64,000 bases of DNA from a bacterium (GTDB lineage: Bacteria; Electryoneota; RPQS01), in NCBI GenBank assembly GCA_016703065.1, contig JADJCU010000001.1, forward strand, positions 806,001 through 870,000. The letters run 5' to 3'. This document shows, piece by piece, positions 34,367-43,604 of this stretch. The notes under the pieces were generated by a model. It saw nothing but the letters and a program-made list of their open reading frames with translations, did not search any database and was not told the origin of the DNA. How positions within the stretch are numbered: position 1 is the first letter of the stretch; each line of letters opens with the position of its first letter. The position numbers were made by a program, and so were the translations under genes.

Positions 34367-36405
34367 GTTTGGCGCGATAGACTCAGCTTAAGAAGCGGTG
34401 CGGATATTCCGGGTGTAACGGCCTTGATGTCGAGCGATTCTGAGGTGACTTCACACCATAAGTAGTGGTGCATGTCGTCTGAAGTCTTGAGCTTCGAACC
34501 CCCGCCGCCGGAGATGACATACGTGACGCCGTCGTGCTCTGTCGTCAGCAAAGAGTGAATGTGCCCCGAGAACACTGCCCGCACTCCGTGTTTGGCAAAC
34601 AGCCCATGCAACAGCTGGGCATGAGTGCGGTTTTCCATTCCGTAGTACGTGCCTTCCCGTGGATCAAATATCGGCTTATGGCAAAACACCACCGTATGCG
34701 AAGCCGCCGTCGAGCGCGCCAGTGTCGCGGTAACCCACTCAAACTGCGACTCCGCCAGACTCCCCCATGAGTTGTTCAGCAGGATCAGGCGAATCGGACC
34801 CATCGTCACGTCACCGTGATCACTGCCAAACAGCGCGCGAAAATACTGCGCGTGCACAACACGATGCTGCACGTAATCATGATTCCCCGGCGTGACCATA
34901 AGCGGCACTGACAGCCGCCGCAGCATCACACGCAGTCGCCGATACGCAAGAGGCGTCGCTCGCGCCGCCAGATCACCCGTCGAAACGGCGAAGTCCGGCT
35001 TGAGAGCATTCAGCTCCTTCACAATGTAGCCAAAAGCACTGTAACCGCTCTCGCGCGATGAAAACGGAAACTCTGAGCCCGCAACATCACCAAAAATCGC
35101 AAACCGTATATGCGCTAAGTCGCGCGGCTCAACTGCGACACCCGTACCCGGCCACGCCGCGCGCCGCCGGCCCTGAAACAGCCTGAACTGCGCCGGCTCA
35201 AAGGAATGGTCAGCTACAGGCTGCCGCAGCTTGCGCGGCATGTGTCGCCCGTAAAAGAAAAGTATTAGACCGCGCACCAGCATTGCCGCAGCGACAAGCC
35301 ATGGGATCAGCGACACCTCTTGCGGCAGCGAGTCGTAACCTCCGCCCAGCGGATACTGCCACCACAGCGCTCCCGCAACAAGACCCGAGCCAACAAGCAG
35401 CCCAAACGTCAAACGCCGCGCATCCGTAACGAACGCCACCGTCAGCAGCACCGCCGCCAACAACGCGATCACCGCATGATTCTGTGACAGAACAAGCTGT
35501 TCCGGTTTCAAGAATCGTGCAGCCGTTAATGTCATCATGGCCGCCGCGCTTAGCAATGCGACACTCCCCAGTGCGCGCAGCCGGCCTTCGGGTTCCCCTG
35601 CGAACCATCGCGCCAAAAGCGCACCGACGCAAAGCGCGACCAGCGGACCCACAGCGCCGGCCAGCACCACCCAATCTTCCTGTCTCGCGAAATGCGCCGC
35701 CAGCGACAAGAGAACAAATCCCCCAATCCAGCGCGGCCACGCAGCGTCCATCACAGTTCGGGAAACGAACAGCAAGGCCAGCAGCCACGGCGCCCACGGC
35801 AGCGCGAAGATCAACGATTCGGCGAGCGTCATGCTGATGTCCGGACGAATCGCCGCGATGTCAGGCAGTGGAACGACTCCCGAGTTCTTAAGCAGTAGAC
35901 CAAAGATCGCCGGCGATACCGCAATCAGCAGCTGCATATTCGATATCTTGAACCGCGCCCGCAGCAGAATGAGCGCGGCGAAAGGCAGCGACGCAGGAAC
36001 CCACAGTCCGTAGAGCGCAGTTGCAAGTCCATTGAGGATCGCGACAAAGAATAAACTCTCGCGAAAGGTGTCTGCGGTTGCGCGTGCCGCAAACCACACC
36101 GCCGCCGCGGTGACAAACATCATCGCCGACGCCGACAACAGCGGCGGTTCGCTTAAGACGATTGCTGACGGAACAAAGCTCGCGAGGATTGCCGCAGCGT
36201 AAACGCCCTTCCCCGCGCCAAGCAACCGGTCCGCCGCGTCGTATGTGAGTCCCGCAGCAAGAATCGCGAATATGCCGCCAAGCATTATCGCCGGCGCATC
36301 GTACAGCGCAAGTTTCGCTGTCGAGTACACAAACGGAGCCCAGCCGAGCAGCACCAGAATCACAAACATGAACGCGCCAAGCGCCTGATCACGCCGCGTG
36401 GTCAA
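34363..36405 (-). CDS. Polytopic membrane protein fused to a calcineurin-like phosphoesterase
   Basis: 680 residues. The first roughly 410 contain about a dozen hydrophobic helices resembling GT-C-type membrane regions. The remainder is a metallophosphoesterase (about 430-665) with IFGDVAGSE, STGDLAARA, TPGNHDY, CHKPIFD and FSGHIHS. The first motif is GDVAG where the family expects D-x-H, so one metal-binding His is absent, and GDLAA lacks the usual second Asp; the other ligands remain. The gene overlaps both neighbours by 4 bases inside the LPS operon, so it may trim or dephosphorylate a lipid-linked intermediate. That role is inference. Confidence 0.8.
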   Translation of the reverse strand: MTTRRDQALGAFMFVILVLLGWAPFVYSTAKLALYDAPAIMLGGIFAILAAGLTYDAADRLLGAGKGVYAAAILASFVPSAIVLSEPPLLSASAMMFVTAAAVWFAARATADTFRESLFFVAILNGLATALYGLWVPASLPFAALILLRARFKISNMQLLIAVSPAIFGLLLKNSGVVPLPDIAAIRPDISMTLAESLIFALPWAPWLLALLFVSRTVMDAAWPRWIGGFVLLSLAAHFARQEDWVVLAGAVGPLVALCVGALLARWFAGEPEGRLRALGSVALLSAAAMMTLTAARFLKPEQLVLSQNHAVIALLAAVLLTVAFVTDARRLTFGLLVGSGLVAGALWWQYPLGGGYDSLPQEVSLIPWLVAAAMLVRGLILFFYGRHMPRKLRQPVADHSFEPAQFRLFQGRRRAAWPGTGVAVEPRDLAHIRFAIFGDVAGSEFPFSSRESGYSAFGYIVKELNALKPDFAVSTGDLAARATPLAYRRLRVMLRRLSVPLMVTPGNHDYVQHRVVHAQYFRALFGSDHGDVTMGPIRLILLNNSWGSLAESQFEWVTATLARSTAASHTVVFCHKPIFDPREGTYYGMENRTHAQLLHGLFAKHGVRAVFSGHIHSLLTTEHDGVTYVISGGGGSKLKTSDDMHHYLWCEVTSESLDIKAVTPGISAPLLKLSLSRQT

Positions 36406-37481
36406 ATGCGAGTCCCAGTGGCTGTCAAGATCTCCTCGTAGCGACGCATTGAGTCGTCCAAGCTGAATTCACTCCTCACCCGCTGCTCGAATGTCTTTCG
36501 TGCCGCAGTCAGCGTGTCGACAGCTGCGGCAAGACCCGCGAGTCTGCGCACAAACTCCTCTTCATCACCCGGCGCGACCAAGTAGCTCTGCAAGTCTCCA
36601 CGCAGCAGTTGCGGCATCGCGCCCACCGCGAAACCCAGCACGGGCACGCCTGCGGACATCGCTTCCAGCACAACATTCGGCGAGCCCTCGCTATCCGAGG
36701 TCAGTAGGAACAAATCCGCATCGCCGACAACGCTCGCGAAGTCGTCGCGAAAACCCATGAACCGCACAACGTCTTCAATCTGAAGCGCGCGAGCCTGTTC
36801 ACGCAGCTCGCGTTCGTGCGGACCTTGTCCAAACAGCGCGAGCTTGACGCGCTTCGATTTGGAAATCTCCGCGACACATCGCAAAAGCCGGTCAAACCGC
36901 TTCTGTGATTCAAGCCGTCCCGCCGCGGCAAGCAACAGCTCGTTTGGTTTGCACGCGAGCTCCGTGCGCAGTTTGACGCGTTTCTGCTCGACGGACGCCA
37001 CGCCGTTATAAACCACGGAAGCGCGCCTGAGCACAAAACCCAATTGCCGATAGCGCTCAAGGATGCTGTCAGAATTGACAATAACTTGCGCAAGCAGCTG
37101 GTTGGCCAAAACCCGATGCCGCAACGTGTTGCTCCAAAGTGTAAACCCATGCCGCGCAACCACGCGCACCGACGTGAGCTTTGCCGCCAGCCCGAACTGC
37201 CACGCCTCTTTATTGAAGTTCGTCAGCACAACGTCGGCGCTCGTTTCACGAAGAAGCGCGCGCGCGCTCAGTATCGCGGCCGGATCAAAATCTCCACCGA
37301 AGCGCGAGAGTCTTAGGTCTATGCCGCGTTCCAGCGCGCGTTGCGCGAGCTGCGAATCCGGTCGTGCCACCAGCGTTACAACGTGACCCTGCTTGGAGAA
37401 CCAATCGGCAGCCTCCACGAACCACTTCTCTCCGCCGCCCCACAACTCAGGCGCCGCCGAGTTGACCAGCAACAATCTCAC
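36402..37481 (-). CDS. Glycosyltransferase, GT4 family
   Basis: 359 residues. The N-terminal half opens MRLLLVNSAAPELWGGGEKWFVEAADWF with the GGGEKW acceptor loop. The C-terminal half has LLLAAAGRLESQKRFDRLL and the E-x7-E site SDSEGSPNVVLEAMSAGVPV. It transfers a sugar during core or glycan assembly on the cytoplasmic face. It overlaps the exporter gene and the membrane-phosphoesterase gene by 4 bases each. It is paralogous to the GT4 at 39.4-40.5 kb, which shares the 'GGxEKW' opening. Confidence 0.9.
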   Translation of the reverse strand: MRLLLVNSAAPELWGGGEKWFVEAADWFSKQGHVVTLVARPDSQLAQRALERGIDLRLSRFGGDFDPAAILSARALLRETSADVVLTNFNKEAWQFGLAAKLTSVRVVARHGFTLWSNTLRHRVLANQLLAQVIVNSDSILERYRQLGFVLRRASVVYNGVASVEQKRVKLRTELACKPNELLLAAAGRLESQKRFDRLLRCVAEISKSKRVKLALFGQGPHERELREQARALQIEDVVRFMGFRDDFASVVGDADLFLLTSDSEGSPNVVLEAMSAGVPVLGFAVGAMPQLLRGDLQSYLVAPGDEEEFVRRLAGLAAAVDTLTAARKTFEQRVRSEFSLDDSMRRYEEILTATGTRI

Positions 37482-39358
37482 TCGATGACGCTCTCGCGTT
37501 CGTAAAGCTGCGTCAAGGTGCGATAGAGATCGCTCGATGCCATTAGCGAGTCGTGCGTGCCCTGGGCCGCGACTTGACCCTCGTCGAGCACCACTACCCG
37601 GTCGGCGAATCGTATCGAGCTCAACCGATGCGCGATGATTATCACGGTGCGCTTGCGGAAGAGCTCTTCGAGCGCGTGCTGAATCAGCCGCTCTGATTCG
37701 TTGTCCAGCGCGGAAGTTGCTTCGTCGAAGATCAGCAGCGGCGCGTCCTTGAGCAGCGCGCGCGCAATCGCAATACGCTGTTTCTGTCCACCGGAAATTT
37801 GTGCGCCGCGCTCACCGACGACCGTATCGAGTCCGTGCGGAAGCCGTGCGACAAACTCCGTGCACTGTGCGCGCCGCATCGCCTCACGCAGCCGCTCTTC
37901 CGAAACGTCGTTCATCCCGTAGGTGAGATTGAAGCGCGCGCTCTCGTTGAAGAGAAACACGTCCTGACTGACAACGCTGATGGAGCGACGCAATGGCGCC
38001 AGCGATGCCGACTGCACGTCTGTGTCGTCCCACAGCACTCGCCCGCGCTCCGGCGAATAGAATCGCGGAAGTAAATTCGCCATCGTCGTCTTGCCGCTTC
38101 CGGAGCGGCCCACCAGCGCGACGCGTTCGCCGACCTTGATGTGCAGGTCGATGTCGCGCAATACCCACTGCTCCGACGGCGGATACTTGAACCAGACATG
38201 GTCAAACCGCACGCCGCGCTCAAGCGAGCCGATTTGTAAGCCGAAATCCGTTTCCGGTTCGATCGGCTCTTCGAGGAGCTTCTCGATTCGTGCGCCTGCC
38301 GCTGAACCGATCTGCAGATAATTGTGCAAATTGCCCACCGCGCGGGCCGGGGCGAGCATGGAAAAGAGCACGACTATAAATCGGATGAAGTCCTCCGCGT
38401 CGAGCAGCGAACCTGTCAACACCTGCTGTCCGCCCAGCAGCAGCACCGACGCGATGATAATGACGCCTATCGTTTCGGAGAGCGGCGAGGCAAGCCGTTC
38501 GAGCCGAGCCAGTCGCAGCGAGTTCTTGAACAGTCTGAAGGAGCGATTCTCGAAGCGGTCTGTTTCCCGTTCCTCCGTTGCCGAAGACTTGATGAGTCGC
38601 GCCCCGCTTATTGTCTCCTGCAGCGCACCCGTGATCTCAGCAAGCCCTTCCTGAATACGGCCCGATTTGCGCTTCAGACTGCCGCCGGTCTTGCGATACA
38701 GAATTCCAAAGATCGGCACGATCACCAGCGCGGCAAGCGTAAGCTGCCACGAAATACTGAACAGGATCACGAGCATCGTGACCACCGTAATCGGGTCGCG
38801 CACCGCCTGGGTGAACACACGCTGGAAGGTCACGGCAAGCGTATTCACGTCGTTCATTACCGCGCTCATCAGCTCGCCCGTCGAGCTTTGGTCAAAGAAG
38901 CGCTGCGGCTGCCGGATAACGTGAGCAAACACGCGGTCGCGCAGGTCCTTGATCATCCGCTGCTCGACATAGGATACGAAATGCATCTGAAGATACGCAA
39001 AGAGATTCTTCAGAATGAACACAAGTACGAGCGCCAGACACATGCGCGGCAGAACTACGCTCGGATCGCCGGCGCCGAGTATCTCCCACGACCACTGCTT
39101 CATGCTGTCGTAAAGCCCCCGCAAGCCGCCCGTCAGAATCTCGGTCTGTTGCGCCCCATCGGATTTGTTCGGCAGAAAAATCAGGTTCATCACCGGCGCA
39201 ATCAGCCAAATCGAGAGCGTATTGAAGACGACAAAGCACATCGTCGCCAACGCGGTCAAGATTAAATGACGCGGATAGCGCTTAAACGGATTAATGAAAC
39301 TGAGATAAGTTACCACAATTAGAAAGTGAATTCCAAAAATTGCAAAGGGCGTCTTCAT
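37478..39358 (-). CDS. msbA: MsbA-like lipid/LPS ABC exporter
   Basis: A 626-residue half-transporter with six transmembrane helices in about residues 15-340 and a nucleotide-binding domain after about 375, with Walker A GRSGSGKTT, Q-loop SVVSQDVFLFNES, signature ISGGQKQRIAIARALL, Walker B LLIFDEATSALD and H-loop IAHRLSS. It acts as a homodimer flipping lipid A-core or a related glycolipid to the periplasmic leaflet. Placement among core glycosyltransferases supports this. An extended N-terminus of about 60 residues before the exporter core is slightly longer than usual. Confidence 0.9.
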   Translation of the reverse strand: MKTPFAIFGIHFLIVVTYLSFINPFKRYPRHLILTALATMCFVVFNTLSIWLIAPVMNLIFLPNKSDGAQQTEILTGGLRGLYDSMKQWSWEILGAGDPSVVLPRMCLALVLVFILKNLFAYLQMHFVSYVEQRMIKDLRDRVFAHVIRQPQRFFDQSSTGELMSAVMNDVNTLAVTFQRVFTQAVRDPITVVTMLVILFSISWQLTLAALVIVPIFGILYRKTGGSLKRKSGRIQEGLAEITGALQETISGARLIKSSATEERETDRFENRSFRLFKNSLRLARLERLASPLSETIGVIIIASVLLLGGQQVLTGSLLDAEDFIRFIVVLFSMLAPARAVGNLHNYLQIGSAAGARIEKLLEEPIEPETDFGLQIGSLERGVRFDHVWFKYPPSEQWVLRDIDLHIKVGERVALVGRSGSGKTTMANLLPRFYSPERGRVLWDDTDVQSASLAPLRRSISVVSQDVFLFNESARFNLTYGMNDVSEERLREAMRRAQCTEFVARLPHGLDTVVGERGAQISGGQKQRIAIARALLKDAPLLIFDEATSALDNESERLIQHALEELFRKRTVIIIAHRLSSIRFADRVVVLDEGQVAAQGTHDSLMASSDLYRTLTQLYERESVIE

Positions 39359-39369
39359 GCCCCAATCGA

Positions 39370-39408
39370 GTCGTCATTCTGAACAAAGCGCAGCGAAGTG
39401 AAGAATCC
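39370..39408. repeat. Dispersed 'CATTCTGAAC...GAAGAATC' element
   Basis: The 85-bp gap between two operon genes contains GTCATTCTGAACAAAGCG followed by CAGCGAAGTGAAGAATCCC. This resembles a short sequence often met between genes in many environmental bacterial genomes. There is one copy in this window. Confidence 0.45.
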
Positions 39409-39443
39409 CTCGGGAATCTCCCCGGTCGCAGATCCGTAAGGAA

Positions 39444-40517
39444 CTAAGAGCCCCCCCTTGCAAGCTCTCCAAAGAACTCTTCCATCTTCTCTGCCATCGC
39501 GTCCCAATTGTGCGTCGTGGCAATCGCCGCTTGGCCGCCGGCGATACACGTGTCGCGCAGCGTTTTGTCCCCCGCCAGCTCCAAAATCGCCGCGCTCATC
39601 GCCCGCGCATCGCCCGGCGGAACAAGCACTCCGCGTTTCCGGTCATGCACAATTTCAGCCGATCCTTCGATAGCTGTGGCAATCAGCGGCACGCCGACCG
39701 ACCACGACTCCAAAATGAAATTTGAAATCCCCTCGCGATAGGATGACGATACCGCAATCTGCGCGCGCGCCAACTCGCGTGCAATCTCCTTCGTAAACCC
39801 GCGCAGTCTCACATGTTCCGAAAGATCAAGCCGCTCAATCTGCGCGTTCAGACTATCAACCTGATCGCCCTGACCCCATATCTCGCAAATTAGTCGCGGC
39901 TCTTCCTGCACGGCCAAGGCCATCGCGTCGATGAGTACGTCAAACCCCTTCTCGCTCTCCACGCGACCTGCGGCAATGACCAATAGACTCTTATCGTGTC
40001 GCGCTGCGTTTTGGGCCCAGCGTTCTTGCTGGTCTACCCCGTTGTAGATGACCCGAATGCGTTCGCTCTTTATCCACGGATGTGCCGCAAGCGAGGCCTT
40101 CACCGCTTCCGCATTCACAAGAATACCGTCCGGCCACGTCGAGTAGCGCAGATGTTCCTTGATCGTGTGCGGCAGTGTGCGCGTGATCCCCATGCGCATC
40201 ACATACTTCGCGCGTGTGCCAAGGTTCGCCCAACCGCCTAACCAATAGTCGCGGCTCCGCGTCGGCAAAAAAATATCAACCTTCTCGCGCTGAATAAATC
40301 GCCGCAGCTTCCAGACCGTCTTCACGTCCGCATCATTTAGGAACGGAAGCACCAGCCAATGCACCTTGCCCGTCCGCTGCCGACTGAGCCACAGCTCCGG
40401 AACCCGCACAGCGACCGTGACCTCATGACCCCGCGATGCAAGCGTTTCGGCCGCATTAAGAGTCCACTTCTCCTTCCCGCCCCACATTAGAGAGGCGTTC
40501 GAAAACAGGATGCGCAC
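39444..40517 (-). CDS. Glycosyltransferase, GT4 family
   Basis: 357 residues: MRILFSNASLMWGGKEKWTLNAAETLASRG at the start, LLVIAAGRVESEKGFDVLIDA opening the donor domain and SSSYREGISNFILESWSVGV at the donor site. It is probably the first gene of the minus-strand LPS-type operon running to 33335, 85 bases ahead of the exporter gene. The acceptor is unknown. Confidence 0.9.
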   Translation of the reverse strand: MRILFSNASLMWGGKEKWTLNAAETLASRGHEVTVAVRVPELWLSRQRTGKVHWLVLPFLNDADVKTVWKLRRFIQREKVDIFLPTRSRDYWLGGWANLGTRAKYVMRMGITRTLPHTIKEHLRYSTWPDGILVNAEAVKASLAAHPWIKSERIRVIYNGVDQQERWAQNAARHDKSLLVIAAGRVESEKGFDVLIDAMALAVQEEPRLICEIWGQGDQVDSLNAQIERLDLSEHVRLRGFTKEIARELARAQIAVSSSYREGISNFILESWSVGVPLIATAIEGSAEIVHDRKRGVLVPPGDARAMSAAILELAGDKTLRDTCIAGGQAAIATTHNWDAMAEKMEEFFGELARGGS

Positions 40518-40677
40518 GGGCTTACAATTCTATGACACTACAACCTTCAAATATCGCTAAAAATAAAGGGATAGTCAAAGTGCCCCCGGCTTACAGTAAT
40601 GACCAATGTTGACTTCTCGTACTAAATTTCGCATATTAGGAGCGATTGGATGCAGAGCCGCGAAAAGCTCAACAGAA

Positions 40678-40697
40678 AAGTTAGAGACATCTAACTT
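40678..40697 (+). promoter_or_regulatory. Perfect dyad operator before feoA
   Basis: AAGTTAGA-GACA-TCTAACTT is an 8-bp perfect inverted repeat ending 5 bases before the feoA ATG. It resembles DtxR/IdeR/MntR-type boxes (TTAG...CTAA core) more than a Fur box. Iron-dependent repression of feoAB is the likely purpose. Confidence 0.55.
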
Positions 40698-40702
40698 ATT
40701 AA

Positions 40703-41083
40703 ATGCAAAGCAAACATTTTAAGTGTCTTAGTTGTGAATTTGTCGGGCAGAGGGAAGACCTCTGCCACCTCGACTGTATGCCGCTCGGCAGCCGCTGCCG
40801 ACTGGTCGAAATCGAGGAGCCCTCTGATAATCTCCTGCGACTAATGGAAATGGGCCTGGTGCCCGGTACTTCCGTGGTGATCGAACGCACTGCGCCCCTC
40901 AATAGCCCCTATAGCCTCCGCCTGCCGGGGTGCACGCTGGCCGTGCGCCGCGAAGATGCCAAGCATCTTGTCGTAGCCCCTCTCCCGACTCGTCCGAATG
41001 ATCCTGTTCGCGAAACATGTTGCCTACACGCCGACGCCCACACGTCGGCTTGTTGCTATTGCGGGCAACCCGAACTCCGGTAA
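40703..41083 (+). CDS. feoA: FeoA-domain protein with Cys-rich ends
   Basis: 126 residues. The FeoA SH3-like domain is at about 28-95 (PLGSRCRLVEIEEPSDNLLRLMEMGLVPGT, then SLRLPGCTLAVRREDAKHLVV). It supports FeoB ferrous iron uptake from the cytoplasmic side. The N-terminus adds a Cys cluster (FKCLSCEFVGQREDLCHLDC) and the C-terminus another (CCLHADAHTSACCYC) lying inside the first 86 bases of feoB. The tail may be real or due to a lost stop or frameshift, since family members usually end near residue 95 here. Confidence 0.85.
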   Translation: MQSKHFKCLSCEFVGQREDLCHLDCMPLGSRCRLVEIEEPSDNLLRLMEMGLVPGTSVVIERTAPLNSPYSLRLPGCTLAVRREDAKHLVVAPLPTRPNDPVRETCCLHADAHTSACCYCGQPELR

Positions 41084-43232
41084 GACAACTCTCTTCAACC
41101 GCCTCACTGGAGCGCGGCAAAAAGTCGGCAACTATCCAGGTGTTACCGTAGAACGAAAAACTGGACAGCTTACGCTGCCCAGTGGAAATATTATTGATGT
41201 TGTAGATTTGCCCGGAAGTTATAGCATCGCCGCGCGTTCGCCTGAAGAGCAGATTTCGCATGACGTGCTCTCCGGTTTTACCGAAGGCCTCCGCCGTCCG
41301 GACACGGTCGTCGTTGTGCTCGATGCGACCAACGTGCGCCGAAATCTCTATCTTGCCACGCAGCTCCGCGACATGGGAGTGCCGTTGGTCGTCGCGCTCA
41401 ACATGATTGATCTCGCGCGCGAGCGCGGCTTCCATATTGATTGCGAGAAGCTCTCCGTAGCCATCGGCTGTCCGGTTGTTCCGCTTGTCGCGCGCTCGGG
41501 AGAAGGTGTTGATCTGCTGCTCGAAAAACTCGACAACATCTCGCACGCAAAAGATAAACCCGGTCAGGTTCCGCGCTTCATCGATCAGCTTCCTCCGGCC
41601 CTCGAACCACCGGTCACAGAACTCGCCGATGGCCTTGTCCAGAGCAAGCTCACCGATGTTGATCACGCGCGCGCCGAAGCGCTCTGGCTCTTAATTTCAA
41701 CGCTCGACGGCGATGAAGCCGTGAGCATCACGCCGACGAAAGCCGCACTCACGAAGCGCGTCTTGCAGAAGTCCGGACTTACGACGCAGGAAGTTCGCGC
41801 GATTGAGACCAGCGGCCGTTATCAATACTTGCGCGATCTGATGACGCTCTCCGCTGCGGTGGAGCAAGACCTGCCGCATCGCGTGACGCAGGCGTTTGAT
41901 CGTGTTCTTTTGCATCGCGTGCTCGGCCCGATTGTCTTTCTGTCCGTGATGGCGATTGTCTTTCAGTCGATCTTTTCGTGGGCCGAACCCGCGATGGGAC
42001 TAACCGAGAGTTTCGTTGGCTGGCTGTCCGGCGCGATTGCGAGTCTGATTCCTGCGGGACTCTTCCGTGATCTTGTTGTCGACGGCGCGGTTGCGGGCTT
42101 CGGCAATGTGATCGTCTTCCTCCCGCAAATCCTGCTGCTGTTCTTCTTCATCGGATTGCTTGAAGATTCAGGTTATATGGCCCGCGCGGCATTTTTGATG
42201 GATCGGATTATGTCAAAGGTCGGACTCGATGGCCGCGCATTTGTGCCGCTCTTGTCAAGTTTCGCCTGCGCGATTCCCGGCATCATGGCGACGCGCACGA
42301 TTGCGTCGCGGAAGGACCGGCTGGTGACGATTCTCGTGGCGCCGCTCATGTCGTGCAGTGCGCGGCTTCCGGTTTACACGTTGATTATCGGAACCGTCTT
42401 TGCCGCGAACCACCGAGTGCTCGGAGTGTTTTCGATTGGCGGACTGGTCCTGATGGCGATGTATCTGCTCTCGATCTTTGCGGGAATCTCGATTGCCGCG
42501 CTGTTCAAGAAGACGATTCTCAAGAGTCCGCCGCCGCCGCTTTATCTCGAATTGCCGACTTACAAGCTGCCGTCGCTGCGTTCCGTCGTGCTGAATCTGC
42601 TCGACCGGGCGAAGCTGTTTGTCGTGCGGGCCGGAACGGTCATTATGGCCGCCACGGTGGTGCTATGGGCCTTGATGAATTTCCAGATTGGTGCGGTTGA
42701 CACGACCGCGCTCGATCAGCAGCGCGCGCAGATTGAACAAAACACAACTCTGGCTTCCGCGGCGCGGGACGGCGAGCTTGCTAAACTTGACGCGCAAGAA
42801 CATGCGATGAAGATTGAGCAATCGCTCGGGGGTCAGATTGGCAAGCTGATTGAACCGGTGATCGCGCCGCTCGGGTTTGATTGGCGGATGGGAGTGGGAA
42901 TTATTGCGAGCTTCGCGGCGCGTGAGGTGTTTGTCAGTTCGCTCGCGGTTGTGCACGGCATTTCGTACTCGGATGACGACGACTCGACGCTGCGCGAGAC
43001 GCTGCAAACGGCGCGGAATGAGTCCGGCGCAGTTATTTACACGCCGCTGGTTGGTTTGGCGTTGATGGTGTTTTTCGTGCTCGCGTGTCAGTGTATGAGC
43101 ACGGTGGCGATTGTGCGGCGGGAGACCAACTCGTGGAGTTGGCCGGCGTTTATGGTAGGGTATATGTCGGTGCTGGCGTGGCTGGGTGCGTGGGCAGTGT
43201 ATCAGGGCGGTAAGTTGATTGGACTAACTTAA
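40998..43232 (+). CDS. feoB: Ferrous iron transporter FeoB
   Basis: 744 residues. The N-terminal G domain shows G1 GNPNSGKT (23-30), G2 GNYPGVTVE, G3 DLPG and G4 NMID, followed by a GDI-like helical region to about 280. The membrane core begins near residue 290, with two Gate-like halves (PVYTLIIGTVF; REVFVSSLAVVHG). It imports Fe(II) across the inner membrane. ATG 40998 is the only start close to the G domain, giving an 86-base overlap with feoA. Confidence 0.95.
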   Translation: MILFAKHVAYTPTPTRRLVAIAGNPNSGKTTLFNRLTGARQKVGNYPGVTVERKTGQLTLPSGNIIDVVDLPGSYSIAARSPEEQISHDVLSGFTEGLRRPDTVVVVLDATNVRRNLYLATQLRDMGVPLVVALNMIDLARERGFHIDCEKLSVAIGCPVVPLVARSGEGVDLLLEKLDNISHAKDKPGQVPRFIDQLPPALEPPVTELADGLVQSKLTDVDHARAEALWLLISTLDGDEAVSITPTKAALTKRVLQKSGLTTQEVRAIETSGRYQYLRDLMTLSAAVEQDLPHRVTQAFDRVLLHRVLGPIVFLSVMAIVFQSIFSWAEPAMGLTESFVGWLSGAIASLIPAGLFRDLVVDGAVAGFGNVIVFLPQILLLFFFIGLLEDSGYMARAAFLMDRIMSKVGLDGRAFVPLLSSFACAIPGIMATRTIASRKDRLVTILVAPLMSCSARLPVYTLIIGTVFAANHRVLGVFSIGGLVLMAMYLLSIFAGISIAALFKKTILKSPPPPLYLELPTYKLPSLRSVVLNLLDRAKLFVVRAGTVIMAATVVLWALMNFQIGAVDTTALDQQRAQIEQNTTLASAARDGELAKLDAQEHAMKIEQSLGGQIGKLIEPVIAPLGFDWRMGVGIIASFAAREVFVSSLAVVHGISYSDDDDSTLRETLQTARNESGAVIYTPLVGLALMVFFVLACQCMSTVAIVRRETNSWSWPAFMVGYMSVLAWLGAWAVYQGGKLIGLT

Positions 43233-43233
43233 G

Positions 43234-43422
43234 ATGTCAGCGACACTCGATACAGTGCTTGTTGTGTTTACCGTCGTGCTTGCGATTGGCTATCTCGCGT
43301 GGAGGAAATTGCGGAGCGCGCGGCGCGCTAACCGGGATTGGTCGAGCGGACATGCCGAGGTGTGTGATAGCTGTCCGGTGTTAGAGATTCGGAAGGCCCG
43401 CTTAAGAGCGGGGCACAGGTAG
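43234..43422 (+). CDS. FeoB-associated Cys-rich membrane protein
   Basis: 62 residues: one N-terminal membrane helix (TLDTVLVVFTVVLAIGYLAW), a basic stretch (RKLRSARRANR) and a CDSCPV motif. This is the layout of the small FeoB-associated proteins often coded right after feoB. It starts one base after the feoB stop. The role is probably to help FeoB assembly or iron handling at the cytoplasmic face. Confidence 0.75.
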   Translation: MSATLDTVLVVFTVVLAIGYLAWRKLRSARRANRDWSSGHAEVCDSCPVLEIRKARLRAGHR

Positions 43423-43435
43423 GGGAAGATGTTAG

Positions 43436-43461
43436 GGGCACCCGCAGCGGGTGCCGCCGGG
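43436..43461. repeat. Palindromic element GCACCCGC-AGCGGGTGC, copy 1
   Basis: GGCACCCGC and GCGGGTGCC flank a short centre, followed by GCCGGG. The same sequence recurs at 43870-43896. Confidence 0.8.
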
Positions 43462-43468
43462 ATATAGG

Positions 43469-43491
43469 GGCAGGCGTGAGCCTGCCTTTTT
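43469..43491 (+). terminator. Terminator after the feo operon
   Basis: GGCAGGC-gtga-GCCTGCC followed by TTTTT, 47 bases after the last feo gene. A second hairpin (GGCAGGTT/AACCTGCC) follows near 43520-43540. Confidence 0.7.
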
Positions 43492-43604
43492 GTTCCTGCA
43501 ATACAGTCTCGGTGAGCGGGGCAGGTTAAGAAACCTGCCGCCGCGAATCAGAACCACATCCCCTAACCCCTTCCCCGTGAACGGACAAGGGGGACACGTT
43601 TTCT

